From positions 1 through 64,000 of the forward strand of contig CAYJFB010000007.1 of the NCBI GenBank assembly GCA_964369685.1: a DNA stretch of 64,000 nucleotides. Direction: 5' to 3'. The position numbers and the translations under genes are program-made. Under the pieces are notes generated by a model. That model did not search any database. It worked only from the letters and a program-made list of their open reading frames with translations, and had not been told where the DNA came from. This DNA is from Avidesulfovibrio sp964369685 (GTDB lineage Bacteria > Desulfobacterota > Desulfovibrionia > Desulfovibrionales > Desulfovibrionaceae). This document shows positions 38,852-47,513 of the stretch, in pieces; position 1 is the stretch's first letter; each line of letters opens with the position of its first letter.

Positions 38852-38867
38852 GAAGACCGCGGTCTTC
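38852..38867. promoter_or_regulatory. Perfect 16-bp palindrome upstream of rpoH
   Basis: GAAGACCGCGGTCTTC, self-complementary, 127 bases before the rpoH start codon. It could be an operator for a dimeric regulator. It is not the CIRCE element (TTAGCACTC-N9-GAGTGCTAA). Confidence 0.35.
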
Positions 38868-39330
38868 AAAGGCACTCAGCCGGACAGTATTGTCTTTTAT
38901 GAGACCTTGTTGTGTGATACATAGAGATTGACACGGAAGAACAGTATTCTTGATTTTCATGAAATGTATAGTCGTCTAGAGCCGCTTTCGAATGAGAAAT
39001 TTAAACCATAGACAGAAATACACACAGAGGGAGGGAGGGGTTCAGAAGGGCTTGGGCGTAAAGAAGCGTGGTAGATTGACGCGATACGTTCATTGTTTTC
39101 GGGGAAAAAGAAAGACAAGTTTACTGTATATCATGACATACGGTATCCTTTTCTTTTTTTTTATTTTAACATGCTTTAAAAAAGTTTTCAATCATGTTTT
39201 ACATTTTTTTATCATTTTAGTATTTTTTTATAAGAGCAATAAAGGATTTGTTGTGCACTCAAAAGATGTTGTCGTCGGATAACACAGCCTTCATGCACTC
39301 AAAAGCTATTAAAACACGGATAAATAAAGA

Positions 39331-39380
39331 AAAAGGTGTTATATTTTAGAAACGGGTTTCTTCTATAACACCTTAAAAAA
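39331..39380 (-). terminator. Bidirectional-looking terminator after the META lipoprotein gene
   Basis: AAGGTGTTATA (39333-39343) pairs with TATAACACCTT (39364-39374), with an inner GAAAC/GTTTC stem. It is flanked by A-runs on one side and T-runs when read from the other, so it can stop transcription from either strand. Confidence 0.7.
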
Positions 39381-39443
39381 ATGTATTTCCGTTTACAAAT
39401 GACGTTTTTACATCGTTCACAGAGCAAAAAAGAAACACACTAT

Positions 39444-39914
39444 CTATCGTATGAGTTCCAAGACAACGGAACCATCATCACGCATAAGTTCCAATTTTTT
39501 ACGCGCCATACGCCAAGACATGGTGTCGTTCAAGGCATTGGCAATTGCCGTTGCCTGCGCGTCTCCTTGAGGACACAACATTCTTGTGCTGCCCAAATAG
39601 GAAAATTGTAAACCACTTTTTGGCATAAAACGAAATTCACCTAAAAGGCGATTGCAGCCGTCAGAGCCACCCAAACGGCCGTATACACCGTTGTCGTCTT
39701 GTTGTGTTTCTGTAAAGACCAATTCAGGACGCGGTTGATCCAAATATTGTTGTGCTTTTTGACCTTGTATTTTTGTGATTTGCCATGTCCCGTCTACTTG
39801 TTGTGTTTTGGGAATATCAGGTTGAGTGCGCACTGCACTGCACGCAACCGCGGCAACCAAACCACAAAGGACAACGATTCCCATGACACCTCTCCTTGCA
39901 CGACTCGTAAACAT
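39444..39914 (-). CDS. META-domain (HslJ-like) lipoprotein
   Basis: A 156-residue protein: signal peptide with lipobox-like AVAC (VLCGLVAAVAC), then a META/HslJ domain recognised by DGTWQITKIQG, GSDGCNRLLGEF and the C-terminal DTMSWRMARKKLELMRDDGSVVLEL. In E. coli HslJ is a heat-inducible envelope protein linked to novobiocin resistance; function here is unproven. The ATG at 39914 follows AAGGGGG; the frame continues to 39950 without a better start. Single gene with its own terminator. Confidence 0.85.
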   Translation of the reverse strand: MFTSRARRGVMGIVVLCGLVAAVACSAVRTQPDIPKTQQVDGTWQITKIQGQKAQQYLDQPRPELVFTETQQDDNGVYGRLGGSDGCNRLLGEFRFMPKSGLQFSYLGSTRMLCPQGDAQATAIANALNDTMSWRMARKKLELMRDDGSVVLELIR

Positions 39915-40028
39915 ACGATGCCCCCTTTTTGTCAATTTGAAAAGAACCATTTCTTAACAACGTATTGAATAAAAGTGTTTAATCATAAAATGTTGGGCAA
40001 AACAAAGACGTTCTTCTATATATAAAAC

Positions 40029-40078
40029 AAAAAAGCCGACAACGGAACCCTCTCAAAGAGCAAGGTTCACTATCGACT
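40029..40078 (-). terminator. Terminator of the tat-his operon
   Basis: On the minus strand nested stems GTCGAT/GTCGGC (with wobble pairs), GAACC/GGTTC and CTCT/AGAG are followed by TTTTTTGTTTT. It lies 24 bases after the hisA stop. Confidence 0.7.
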
Positions 40079-40101
40079 TTTAACATAAATATTTTACACT
40101 G

Positions 40102-40839
40102 TTATTTCTGTTCTGCAAGCCATGCCGCCGCTTCACGTAACCGTAAAGAACCTTCATAGATGGCTCGCCCACAGATGGCGCCTTCAAGGTTGGCTGTTTG
40201 GGAAAGAGGATATAAATGTTTAATATCCTCAATGGATGCCACGCCACCCGCCGCGATGACAGGAATTGGGCTGGTGGTTGCCAGTGTTGTCAATGCAGAC
40301 AGATTGACACCGGTTTGCATACCGTCACGATCAATATCGGTATAAATCATAAATGCCGTGCCGACATCAGCCAAGCGCGGCAATTCATCGGCAATGGTGC
40401 GTGAGGTTTCGCCAACCCAACCGCGTGTTTTTAACGTACCCCCGGCAACATCCAATGAAACGCCGATTTGCCCGGGGTAACTTTTACACAAGTGAGCAAA
40501 CATTTTGGGTTCTTCAAGCGCCATCGTGCCGATAATCAGGCGTGTGACACCGGCATCAAGCCAGCGTTTGGCTGTGGCTTCATCGCGAATACCGCCACCC
40601 AGTTGAACAGGAATACCAATCGCTTGACAAATTTTTTGCACGATGGGTGTGTTTGGTGAATCCTCACCGCGAAACGCACCGTCCAAATCGACCAAATGTA
40701 AATATTGAGCACCCTCTGCTTGCCAATGTAATGCCATATGTGCGGGATCATCGGAAAAAACCGTTACATCCGTTGCCAGTCCTTTACGCAAGCGCACGGC
40801 TTTACCGTCCTGTAAATCCACCGCGGGGAAAAGTATCAC
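40102..40839 (-). CDS. hisA: Phosphoribosylformimino-5-aminoimidazole carboxamide ribotide isomerase
   Basis: Fourth step of histidine synthesis, an Amadori rearrangement on a TIM barrel. Seen: FPAVDLQDGKAVRL with the first catalytic aspartate, the second phosphate-site segment VIAAGGVASIEDI, and VDLDGAF. The start is GTG at 40839 with AGGAG eight bases before; it overlaps the upstream lipoprotein stop (GTGA). The open frame goes further to 40902, but those residues belong to the lipoprotein's 3' end in another frame. 245 residues, typical. Confidence 0.95.
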   Translation of the reverse strand: MILFPAVDLQDGKAVRLRKGLATDVTVFSDDPAHMALHWQAEGAQYLHLVDLDGAFRGEDSPNTPIVQKICQAIGIPVQLGGGIRDEATAKRWLDAGVTRLIIGTMALEEPKMFAHLCKSYPGQIGVSLDVAGGTLKTRGWVGETSRTIADELPRLADVGTAFMIYTDIDRDGMQTGVNLSALTTLATTSPIPVIAAGGVASIEDIKHLYPLSQTANLEGAICGRAIYEGSLRLREAAAWLAEQK

Positions 40840-41525
40840 AGACCAAACTCCTTCACCATTTTTTCTGTAGCCTCTTGAGCCAGAGTGAGTGTGGGAACCC
40901 ATTTACCCCCACGTTTAAAAAAATCACCCATTTTGAGCAAGTTGTTCGTCAGACCTTCTTGCTTCTCTGCGTAATGCGAACGACTTAAAAGCAAACCTTC
41001 CGTCACATCAATTAAAAAAAAGTTGGTTGCCAACTCCGCTGACGAAACAACACCCGCCGCACTGCCTTCGCGTTCATGCCATGTAAGGATTTGCGGTACC
41101 AACAACAATTCAACACCCGCCTTGCGTCCGACTTCAATCCAGTGTGCCAAAGCAGAATTGTGTCCTGCGCGGCGTTCTGTTGAGGGGTTCACGCCTGCAC
41201 CTGATGAAACAGGTGTAAAATGGCGTGCAGGATTGCTCATGGTCTTGAGTGTTTGTAAAACCATTGTGTTAAATTCCGTTACGGCTTGCGCTGAAGCCAA
41301 TTCTCGATTTTCCGGAATATATCCCGCCAAGAGATCGCTTGTTCCCATGGGCTGTATTGCCCCGACAACGCCGATTGTTACCGTTGTAAACGGCACCACA
41401 AGCGGTGTTTTCTCGGGTTGTGAACAGCCGCCGACAAAGAACAACGTTACAAAAAGGAAACTCAAAAGACGAAAACCGATCCCCGAACGCCTGTGACTCG
41501 CGACAAACAGCAGGTTCTGTACCAT
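40836..41525 (-). CDS. Unrecognised lipoprotein between hisB and hisA
   Basis: A 229-residue predicted lipoprotein: hydrophobic signal segment LLSFLFVTLFFVGGC ending in a lipobox cysteine (about residue 34). The mature part contains TVTIGVVGAIQPMGTSDLLAGYIPE and VELLLVPQILTWHEREG, vaguely like envelope-stress or curli-assembly lipoproteins but not assignable. It is embedded in the his/tat operon with overlaps at both ends (TGATG with hisB, GTGA with hisA), so it is co-translated with histidine genes despite an envelope location. Confidence 0.8.
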   Translation of the reverse strand: MVQNLLFVASHRRSGIGFRLLSFLFVTLFFVGGCSQPEKTPLVVPFTTVTIGVVGAIQPMGTSDLLAGYIPENRELASAQAVTEFNTMVLQTLKTMSNPARHFTPVSSGAGVNPSTERRAGHNSALAHWIEVGRKAGVELLLVPQILTWHEREGSAAGVVSSAELATNFFLIDVTEGLLLSRSHYAEKQEGLTNNLLKMGDFFKRGGKWVPTLTLAQEATEKMVKEFGL

Positions 41526-42109
41526 CAGTCTAAACTCCCTTTGGTGCTGCGCACCGTTACGCCGTCTTGTCGTACAGCCTGAGCTAAAGCCAACCCAAAG
41601 CCCTTGGCTGCCGATTCTAACAAATGGTGTCCGTTTTTCCCATACAAAAACGAAATATGCAAATTCATACGTGCCGCGGCAGCAACGGTTTTATAAAATT
41701 CCCGCCAAACGTCCGCCTCTTCTCCCGCAAGCAACGGTGGCAATAAGTCGTCGCCGCGCCACTCAAGCCACGGGCGACCGGAAATATCGAGTGTCACTTC
41801 AGCCAAGGCCTCATCCATGGGTACACGTCCGTAGCCGACTCGTGCGATTCCCTTGCGATCGCCCAAAGCTTCCGCAAGCGCTTGACCAAAACATAATCCC
41901 ACGTCTTCAATGGTGTGATGGGCATCCACATGCAAATCGCCCGTACAATGCACCTGTAAACCAAAGCCGGCCCAAAACGCACTGAGCGTCAACATGTGAT
42001 CAAGCAAGCCAAAACCTGTATTGACGGCAATGGCGTCTTGTTCCAAACACAATGTCAATTCAATTTGTGTTTCTGTTGTCACACGTTGCACACAAGCTTT
42101 ACGACTCAT
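41525..42109 (-). CDS. hisB: Imidazoleglycerol-phosphate dehydratase
   Basis: Monofunctional HisB (194 residues, no phosphatase domain). Manganese-binding histidine motifs are visible: GLLDHMLTLSAFW, DAHHTIEDVG, and the C-terminal HLLESAAKGFGLALAQA. It dehydrates imidazole glycerol phosphate in histidine synthesis. The ATG overlaps the tatC stop (ATGA), tying histidine synthesis to the Tat genes transcriptionally. Confidence 0.96.
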   Translation of the reverse strand: MSRKACVQRVTTETQIELTLCLEQDAIAVNTGFGLLDHMLTLSAFWAGFGLQVHCTGDLHVDAHHTIEDVGLCFGQALAEALGDRKGIARVGYGRVPMDEALAEVTLDISGRPWLEWRGDDLLPPLLAGEEADVWREFYKTVAAAARMNLHISFLYGKNGHHLLESAAKGFGLALAQAVRQDGVTVRSTKGSLD

Positions 42110-43260
42110 TCGATATTCTCCTTTGTTTCTGTCCCTTGTGTTGTCTCGGCGGCAGGTTTCTTTTGAGCGAATACAGCGACCACAATACTTATTTCATACA
42201 AAATAAGCAGCGGAACAGCCATGAGTAATTGTGAAAACAAATCAGGCGGCGTGAGCACGGCAGCCACAACAAACATCGCCAACACAGCGTATTTACGTAT
42301 CCGACGCATCTGTCTCGCACCAAGAATACCGATACGAGCCAAGAAAAAAGCAAACAACGGCATCTCAAAAATCAATCCAAAAGCGATCAACATCTTGAGT
42401 GAAAAACCTAAATATTCGCTGATCGAAGGCATGGCAACAATCATGCCTGTCGAGTAACTCATGAAAAACGTAAACGCAAAAGGAAAAACCACAAAATAAC
42501 AAAACGCGGCTCCGCCAATGAAAAAAAAGGCTGAACAAAAAGCCAAAGGAATCGCTACACGACGCTCTTCTCTGTACAACCCCGGAGCCACAAAAGCCCA
42601 AATTTGGTAAAAAATATACGGTGAAGTCAAAAACAATCCCGCAACCGCCGCCACTTTCAAATAAACAAAAAATCCTTCGGGTACACTGGTATAAATCAAG
42701 CGCGTGTCTTGCGGCAACACCGTCGCCAAAGGCGCCGACAGCCACGCAAACAACGGCTCGGCCACACCGTAACACAAGAAAAAACCCACCACAGCACCGA
42801 TAAAACACCGCATCAAACGCGTGCGCAACTCGCCGAGATGCTCCATCATACTCATGGGATGTTCTTCTTCAACCGTTGTTGTTTCAGTTTTGGTGTCGAA
42901 GGCTGTCTCTGCTTCGGGCGGTAAAGAGGCCTCCTGCGCATTGACAGCGGCTGTCTTTTCGAGTCGGTTTTCGGGTAGATCGGTTGAACGAGTGTTGTCT
43001 TCGTCTTTGTCTGTCATTGCGTTCTGTTCGGACGCTTTTGCTCGAGGCCATGTTGAAAACGGCGGCTGTTCGGTCTGTGTGTGCTCTGCGACGTCGTCGG
43101 TGTTGTCGAGCGTGTTGGAAACAGTGATGTCAGTGGCATCGTCGGTATGCTTGTTGTTGCTGTCGGCGTTTGCGGAAATCATGACGGCGGCGGTGGAAGC
43201 GTCAAAAGCCTCGTCACAGGCCTTGTTGTCGGATAAGGGCGTTTGTTCCTGCACGCTCAT
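42106..43260 (-). CDS. tatC: Sec-independent protein translocase TatC with long N-terminal extension
   Basis: Polytopic core of the Tat exporter. The TatC domain starts around residue 136 with MSMMEHLGELRTRL. It has six predicted helices, the periplasmic proline-rich loop region FLTSPYIFYQIWAF, and the conserved EMPLFAFFLARIG segment. The first 135 residues are an acidic, Thr/Asp/Asn-rich region without a known domain. Its ATG overlaps the tatB stop (ATGA), which supports the long form; an internal ATG at residue 136 has only a weak site. Confidence 0.92.
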   Translation of the reverse strand: MSVQEQTPLSDNKACDEAFDASTAAVMISANADSNNKHTDDATDITVSNTLDNTDDVAEHTQTEQPPFSTWPRAKASEQNAMTDKDEDNTRSTDLPENRLEKTAAVNAQEASLPPEAETAFDTKTETTTVEEEHPMSMMEHLGELRTRLMRCFIGAVVGFFLCYGVAEPLFAWLSAPLATVLPQDTRLIYTSVPEGFFVYLKVAAVAGLFLTSPYIFYQIWAFVAPGLYREERRVAIPLAFCSAFFFIGGAAFCYFVVFPFAFTFFMSYSTGMIVAMPSISEYLGFSLKMLIAFGLIFEMPLFAFFLARIGILGARQMRRIRKYAVLAMFVVAAVLTPPDLFSQLLMAVPLLILYEISIVVAVFAQKKPAAETTQGTETKENIE

Positions 43261-43667
43261 ACGCGATCCCGATCCTGTTTTGTTGCCGTTGTGTTTTCGT
43301 ATTCGTCGGCTGCCGCTGGTGCGCTCTGTTGTGTCGTGGATTGCGTTGCGCTTCCTGCGGCGGCTGTGGAATGTTGGGGTACGTCTTTGGGGTTTTGTTG
43401 GGAAGACTTTGCCTCAACCGTCACTGTGCTTTCATGGGCTGCTTTGGGAGAAGAGAAAAATTCTTTTTCTGCTTCTTTTTTACGTTCTTCGTGTTCTTCG
43501 TTGGCGATTTCCGTATTCAGCGTGCGCTGAAATTCTGTGGATACACGACGAAATTCACCCATCGCCTTGCCCAGTGTTCGCGCAATTTGAGGCAAACTTT
43601 TAGGGCCAAGCACCAAAAGCGCCACAACAAGAATAACCAGCAGCTCCACACCGCCAATACCAAACAT
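43257..43667 (-). CDS. tatB: Sec-independent protein translocase TatB/TatA-type subunit
   Basis: A 136-residue Tat subunit: N-terminal helix FGIGGVELLVILVVALLVLGP, then an amphipathic helix LPQIARTLGKAMGEFRRV, and a low-complexity charged tail of about 75 residues. The glutamate in GVELL and the length favour TatB over TatA, and the gene directly precedes tatC. The ATG at 43667 gives the normal MFGIGG start; a GTG two codons earlier is possible. First gene of the tat-his operon. Confidence 0.9.
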   Translation of the reverse strand: MFGIGGVELLVILVVALLVLGPKSLPQIARTLGKAMGEFRRVSTEFQRTLNTEIANEEHEERKKEAEKEFFSSPKAAHESTVTVEAKSSQQNPKDVPQHSTAAAGSATQSTTQQSAPAAADEYENTTATKQDRDRV

Positions 43668-43703
43668 ACGCACCTCAAAAACAAAAACACATCAAAAAGA
43701 ATT

Positions 43704-43729
43704 GTTCCGCACAATGCACTGTGCGGAAC
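43704..43729 (-). terminator. Intrinsic terminator after guaA
   Basis: A 10-bp perfect stem (GTTCCGCACA with TGTGCGGAAC) and a 6-base loop. On the minus strand it is followed by AATTCTTTTT. It lies 20 bases after the guaA stop and separates gua from tat-his. Confidence 0.8.
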
Positions 43730-43749
43730 CCATTACACAAAAAGACGCC

Positions 43750-45297
43750 TTATTCCCATTCAATGGTGCTCGGCGGTTTGGGAGAAATGTCATAGACCAC
43801 TCGGTTGACCCCTTTGACTTCGTTGATGATTCTGACAGAAATCCGCTCAAGCAATTCATAAGGCAACCGTGTCCAATCGGCCGTCATGGCGTCCACGCTG
43901 TCAACGACTCGCAGCGCGATCACATGTTCATAGCTGCGTCCGTCACCCATAACGCCGACCGTTTTTAACGGCAAAAGTACTGCAAAACCTTGCCATACTT
44001 TACGATACCATCCGGAATCGCGCAACTCGGCTTGAACCACCAAATCGGCCTTACGCAAAATATCCAAGCGTTCCTGTGTGACCTCACCAATCACTCGAAT
44101 CGCCAGCCCCGGACCCGGGAACGGATGACGCCATAAAATAGAATCGGGTAAACCCAATTCTTTGCCGACTTGACGCACTTCGTCTTTGAACAATTCGCGT
44201 AAGGGTTCGATCAGTTTCATTTTCATGGTTTCCGGTAACCCGCCGACATTGTGATGACTTTTGATCACAGCGCTGGGGCCTTTGTGCGAAACAGACTCGA
44301 TCACGTCGGGATACAACGTGCCTTGTGCCAGAAACTCCACTTGACCGATAGCTTTTGCCTCTTCATCAAACACGTCAATAAAGGTGTGCCCGATGAGCTT
44401 TCTTTTCTTTTCGGGATCTTCGACACCTGCCAATTTATTTAAAAATAAATCGCTTGCCTGAACAAACTTTAAATTCAAATCAAAATGATCACGCAAATAG
44501 GTAACGACTTCTTCGCCTTCGCCGGCACGCAACACACCGTTGTCCACAAAAATACAATGCAAACGTTTACCGATCGCTTTATGCAACAACACCGCAACAA
44601 CCGTTGAATCCACACCGCCGGAAAGCGCACAAACAACATGGCCATCGCCGACGATCTCACGGGTTTCTTTGATCACTCGTTCAACGAAAGACGTCATGTT
44701 CCAATCCGGAGTCAAGTGAGCGATTTCAAACAAGAAATTTTGCAAAATGATGGTGCCGTCGACGGAATGGTGTACTTCGGGGTGAAATTGTACAGCATAA
44801 ATTTGTCGTGTTTCGCCTTCTGCCGGTCCAAACGCGGCCACGTCGAGGGTTTCTGTGCGTCCTATGGCACAAAAGCCTTTGGGCGGTACTTTCACTCTAT
44901 CGCCGTGAGACATCCACACGCGCGAGGGGCGTGTTCGATGCAACTGTTTCCACAACACACAAGGTTCTGTAATTTCCAGTTCTGCAGGTCCGTATTCACG
45001 CACTTGTGAACGTTCTAATTCTCCGCCCAACGCCACAGCCAACAACTGCATGCCGTAACAAATGCCAAGAACAGGCACGCCCAACTCCAATAACCCCATG
45101 TCGAGTGTCGGTGCGTCTGCTTCATCGACGCTCGCAGGCCCACCTGAAAGGATGATGGCCGAAGGTTGCATGGCACGGACGTCTTCAGCCGTGACCACGC
45201 ACGGATGAATTTCAGAATACACGCCCGCTTCGCGCACTCGACGAGCAATGAGCTGTGTGACTTGAGAACCATAGTCAATAATAATGACTTTCGACAT
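43750..45297 (-). CDS. guaA: GMP synthase (glutamine-hydrolysing)
   Basis: Converts XMP to GMP. The N-terminal class I amidotransferase has the cysteine nucleophile in GICYGMQLLA and VQFHPEVHH; the ATP pyrophosphatase P-loop is ALSGGVDSTVVAVLL; the C-terminal dimerisation domain ends NRVVYDISPKPPSTIEWE, the conserved GuaA terminus. 515 residues, normal. AGGA precedes the ATG. Downstream of guaB on the same strand after 248 bases that hold a diverged copy of the intergenic repeat. Confidence 0.97.
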   Translation of the reverse strand: MSKVIIIDYGSQVTQLIARRVREAGVYSEIHPCVVTAEDVRAMQPSAIILSGGPASVDEADAPTLDMGLLELGVPVLGICYGMQLLAVALGGELERSQVREYGPAELEITEPCVLWKQLHRTRPSRVWMSHGDRVKVPPKGFCAIGRTETLDVAAFGPAEGETRQIYAVQFHPEVHHSVDGTIILQNFLFEIAHLTPDWNMTSFVERVIKETREIVGDGHVVCALSGGVDSTVVAVLLHKAIGKRLHCIFVDNGVLRAGEGEEVVTYLRDHFDLNLKFVQASDLFLNKLAGVEDPEKKRKLIGHTFIDVFDEEAKAIGQVEFLAQGTLYPDVIESVSHKGPSAVIKSHHNVGGLPETMKMKLIEPLRELFKDEVRQVGKELGLPDSILWRHPFPGPGLAIRVIGEVTQERLDILRKADLVVQAELRDSGWYRKVWQGFAVLLPLKTVGVMGDGRSYEHVIALRVVDSVDAMTADWTRLPYELLERISVRIINEVKGVNRVVYDISPKPPSTIEWE

Positions 45298-45399
45298 GAC
45301 GAATCCTTACATGATGTTCTATTTTTTTGGGGGGGAGTCCTGACGAGGAACTATCTATATCTTGTAACAATATATTTTTTGAGCAAAAAAAGCGACCTG

Positions 45400-45543
45400 A
45401 GCCATGTGATCCGCGGTGTGTGAAAAAGGCGGACGATGAGCCGTGCGCAATAAGACACAGCATCGACCTCTTCCAAACACCGCGGCAGAAAGGGAACTTT
45501 GGGAATCATGGCTTATAGGCATGACTCCCAAAAAGAAAAAAAT
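45400..45543 (-). repeat. Intergenic repeat, copy G (diverged)
   Basis: Directly after the guaB stop and in its sense direction: an eight-T tract, a 13-bp hairpin (plus strand 45498-45530, with one G-T wobble) in the position of the G/C hairpin, then a two-tier hairpin (45411-45422 with 45474-45485, CCGCGGTGT arms, inner CGATG/CATCG). The G-run is reduced to GGG, so it is recognised by architecture and the CCGCGGTG stem more than by sequence identity. Confidence 0.5.
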
Positions 45544-45545
45544 GT

Positions 45546-47012
45546 TTAATTGGTGTTGTCAATACGATAATTTGGGGCTTCTTTGGTAATAATCACGTCA
45601 TGAACATGGCTTTCACGCAGGCCGGCTGCCGAGATTTCCACAAGTTGGGCTTTTTCGTGCAGTTCTTTCAGATCGGCCGCACCGCAATAGCCCATACCCG
45701 AGCGCAAACCGCCCACAAGTTGGTATACGGTTTCAAAGGCAGGCCCGCGGAACGGAACACGTCCGACAATGCCTTCAGGTACCAATTTTTTGGACTTTTC
45801 TTGAAAATAACGGTCTGAGCTACCTTGTTTCATGGCGTCGATGGAGCCCATACCCCGATAAATTTTATAGGTTCGTCCTTGATACAGGATTGTTTCGCCG
45901 GGGCTTTCAACCGTGCCGGCAAGAAGGCTTCCGATCATGATGGAGTTGGCTCCCAAGGCCAAACCTTTTACCACGTCTCCCGAAAATTTGATACCGCCGT
46001 CGCCGATACACATTTTATCCATCTCACGCGCGGCACGGGAGGACTCCATGATCGCCGTCACCTGTGGCACGCCGACACCGGCAACAACCCGTGTTGTACA
46101 AATCGAACCGGGACCGATACCGACCTTTACCGTGTCGGCACCTGCCTTGAGCAAGGCTTTTGCGCCTTCATACGTCGCCACGTTGCCCGCAACCAACTGA
46201 CATTGCGGAAATGTCGAGCGCACCGCCTCTACCGCCTGGATGACATTGCGAGAATGTCCGTGTGCCGAATCCAACACGAGCACATCCACACCCGCAGCAA
46301 GCAACGCTTCCGCACGAGGTAAGCTATCCGCACCAATGCCGATCGCACCGCCGACACGTAAACGCCCTTGACTGTCTTTGCAAGCGTCGGGATATTTTTG
46401 CACTTTGTCGATGTCTTTCATGGTCAAAAGCCCTGCAAGCTGACCGTTTTCATCCACAACCAACAATTTTTCAATACGGTATTCATGCAAATGTTTTTTT
46501 GCATCGGCCAGCGTGATTCCCGGGGGCACGGTGACGAGTTTTTCACGGGTCATCACATCACGCACTTTGATGGTGGTGGGTTCTTCAATAAAGCGTACGT
46601 CACGATTGGTTAAAATGCCAACCAAGGCTTTTGAGCTGTCCACAACAGGCAAGCCCGAAACATGATACACTTCCATTAATTTCAAGGCGTCGGCAACCGA
46701 GTCGTCGGGATTGACAACCACAGGATCAAGGATCATCCCGCTTTCAGATTTTTTAACCTTTTCGACTTCCAATTTTTGTTGTTCGATCGACATATTTTTA
46801 TGAATAATGCCGATCCCCCCTGTTCTGGCCATGGTGATGGCCATAGCAGATTCGGTCACGGTGTCCATCGCGGCGGAGAGTAAGGGGATATTCAGCGCGA
46901 TATTCGGTGTCAACCAAGCCTTCACATCAACCAGATCCGGGGTGATTTCCGAATACCCCGGCATAAGAAGGACATCGTCAAAAGTCAACGCTTTACAAAT
47001 AATGCTAGCCAC
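45546..47012 (-). CDS. guaB: Inosine-5'-monophosphate dehydrogenase
   Basis: NAD-dependent oxidation of IMP to XMP, the branch step to guanine nucleotides. The TIM barrel contains the catalytic cysteine loop GPGSICTTRVVAGVGVP and is interrupted by a pair of CBS domains (about residues 95-205). At 488 residues the length is typical. The start is GTG at 47012 with AGGAG six bases before. Partner of guaA downstream; a good promoter lies about 170 bases upstream. Confidence 0.97.
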   Translation of the reverse strand: MASIICKALTFDDVLLMPGYSEITPDLVDVKAWLTPNIALNIPLLSAAMDTVTESAMAITMARTGGIGIIHKNMSIEQQKLEVEKVKKSESGMILDPVVVNPDDSVADALKLMEVYHVSGLPVVDSSKALVGILTNRDVRFIEEPTTIKVRDVMTREKLVTVPPGITLADAKKHLHEYRIEKLLVVDENGQLAGLLTMKDIDKVQKYPDACKDSQGRLRVGGAIGIGADSLPRAEALLAAGVDVLVLDSAHGHSRNVIQAVEAVRSTFPQCQLVAGNVATYEGAKALLKAGADTVKVGIGPGSICTTRVVAGVGVPQVTAIMESSRAAREMDKMCIGDGGIKFSGDVVKGLALGANSIMIGSLLAGTVESPGETILYQGRTYKIYRGMGSIDAMKQGSSDRYFQEKSKKLVPEGIVGRVPFRGPAFETVYQLVGGLRSGMGYCGAADLKELHEKAQLVEISAAGLRESHVHDVIITKEAPNYRIDNTN

Positions 47013-47179
47013 ACTCCTCTCCTTTGCGTGACACCACGCCTCTCAGAAACTTTGCGTCTTATAAAACTTTTCATCCGTATGGCAACGGACGATACAACAA
47101 AACGTAACAAAAGCCGTCAAACGCGCGTTCGCACTTTACAAAAAACGTACGCCATTTTGGCTCAGCTTATTCACAATCA

Positions 47180-47208
47180 ATGTTATTCTGCAAACAGGCT
47201 CTTGTCAA
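47180..47208 (-). promoter_or_regulatory. Candidate sigma70 promoter of guaB
   Basis: On the minus strand TTGACA (47208-47203), 17 bases, TAACAT (47185-47180). Perfect -35 and ideal spacing; leader of about 160 bases. The rest of the 500-base guaB-pgi divergent gap shows nothing else I can name. Confidence 0.55.
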
Positions 47209-47513
47209 CGCACACAAAGCCGTTTCAATGGAAAAACTGTTGCTGATGCCGTTGTATCTATAATAGAACAAGACTTCAAGAAGAAAATCAGAGAAAAGGC
47301 AAAACAGCTTATCGTCTGACGATTTCTGCCAGAAAAACACTGGTAAAGTGAAATTAAAAACGCTATGCTGACAAAGAAGATATCGTGACTGATATGTCAT
47401 AAATATTTTTTCAAATGTTTTTTACGTTTTTTGCGTTTTTTTGAATGAGTTTGAAATGTCTCACATCACCCTCAGTCTTGGTGTTTTATACACGAGTAGT
47501 AAAGGAGTTGTCT

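Larger units (their letters stand above)
38726..39443. other. Intergenic region upstream of rpoH
   Basis: About 700 bases between two minus-strand genes. It holds the rpoH upstream region, a perfect 16-bp palindrome at 38852-38867 and the terminator of the downstream lipoprotein gene at 39331-39380. The central part (38990-39300) is AT-rich with a short open frame I do not believe. No small RNA recognised. Confidence 0.5.

Noticed and set aside
38992..39282. 96-codon open frame in the gap before rpoH
   Set aside because: AT-rich, phenylalanine/lysine-heavy, with no ribosome site and no conserved features; likely chance.
42821..43603. 260-codon open frame antisense to tatC and tatB
   Set aside because: It mirrors the low-complexity acidic tails of TatC and TatB on the other strand. 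It has Ser/Val/Cys-rich composition, no ribosome site and no family resemblance.
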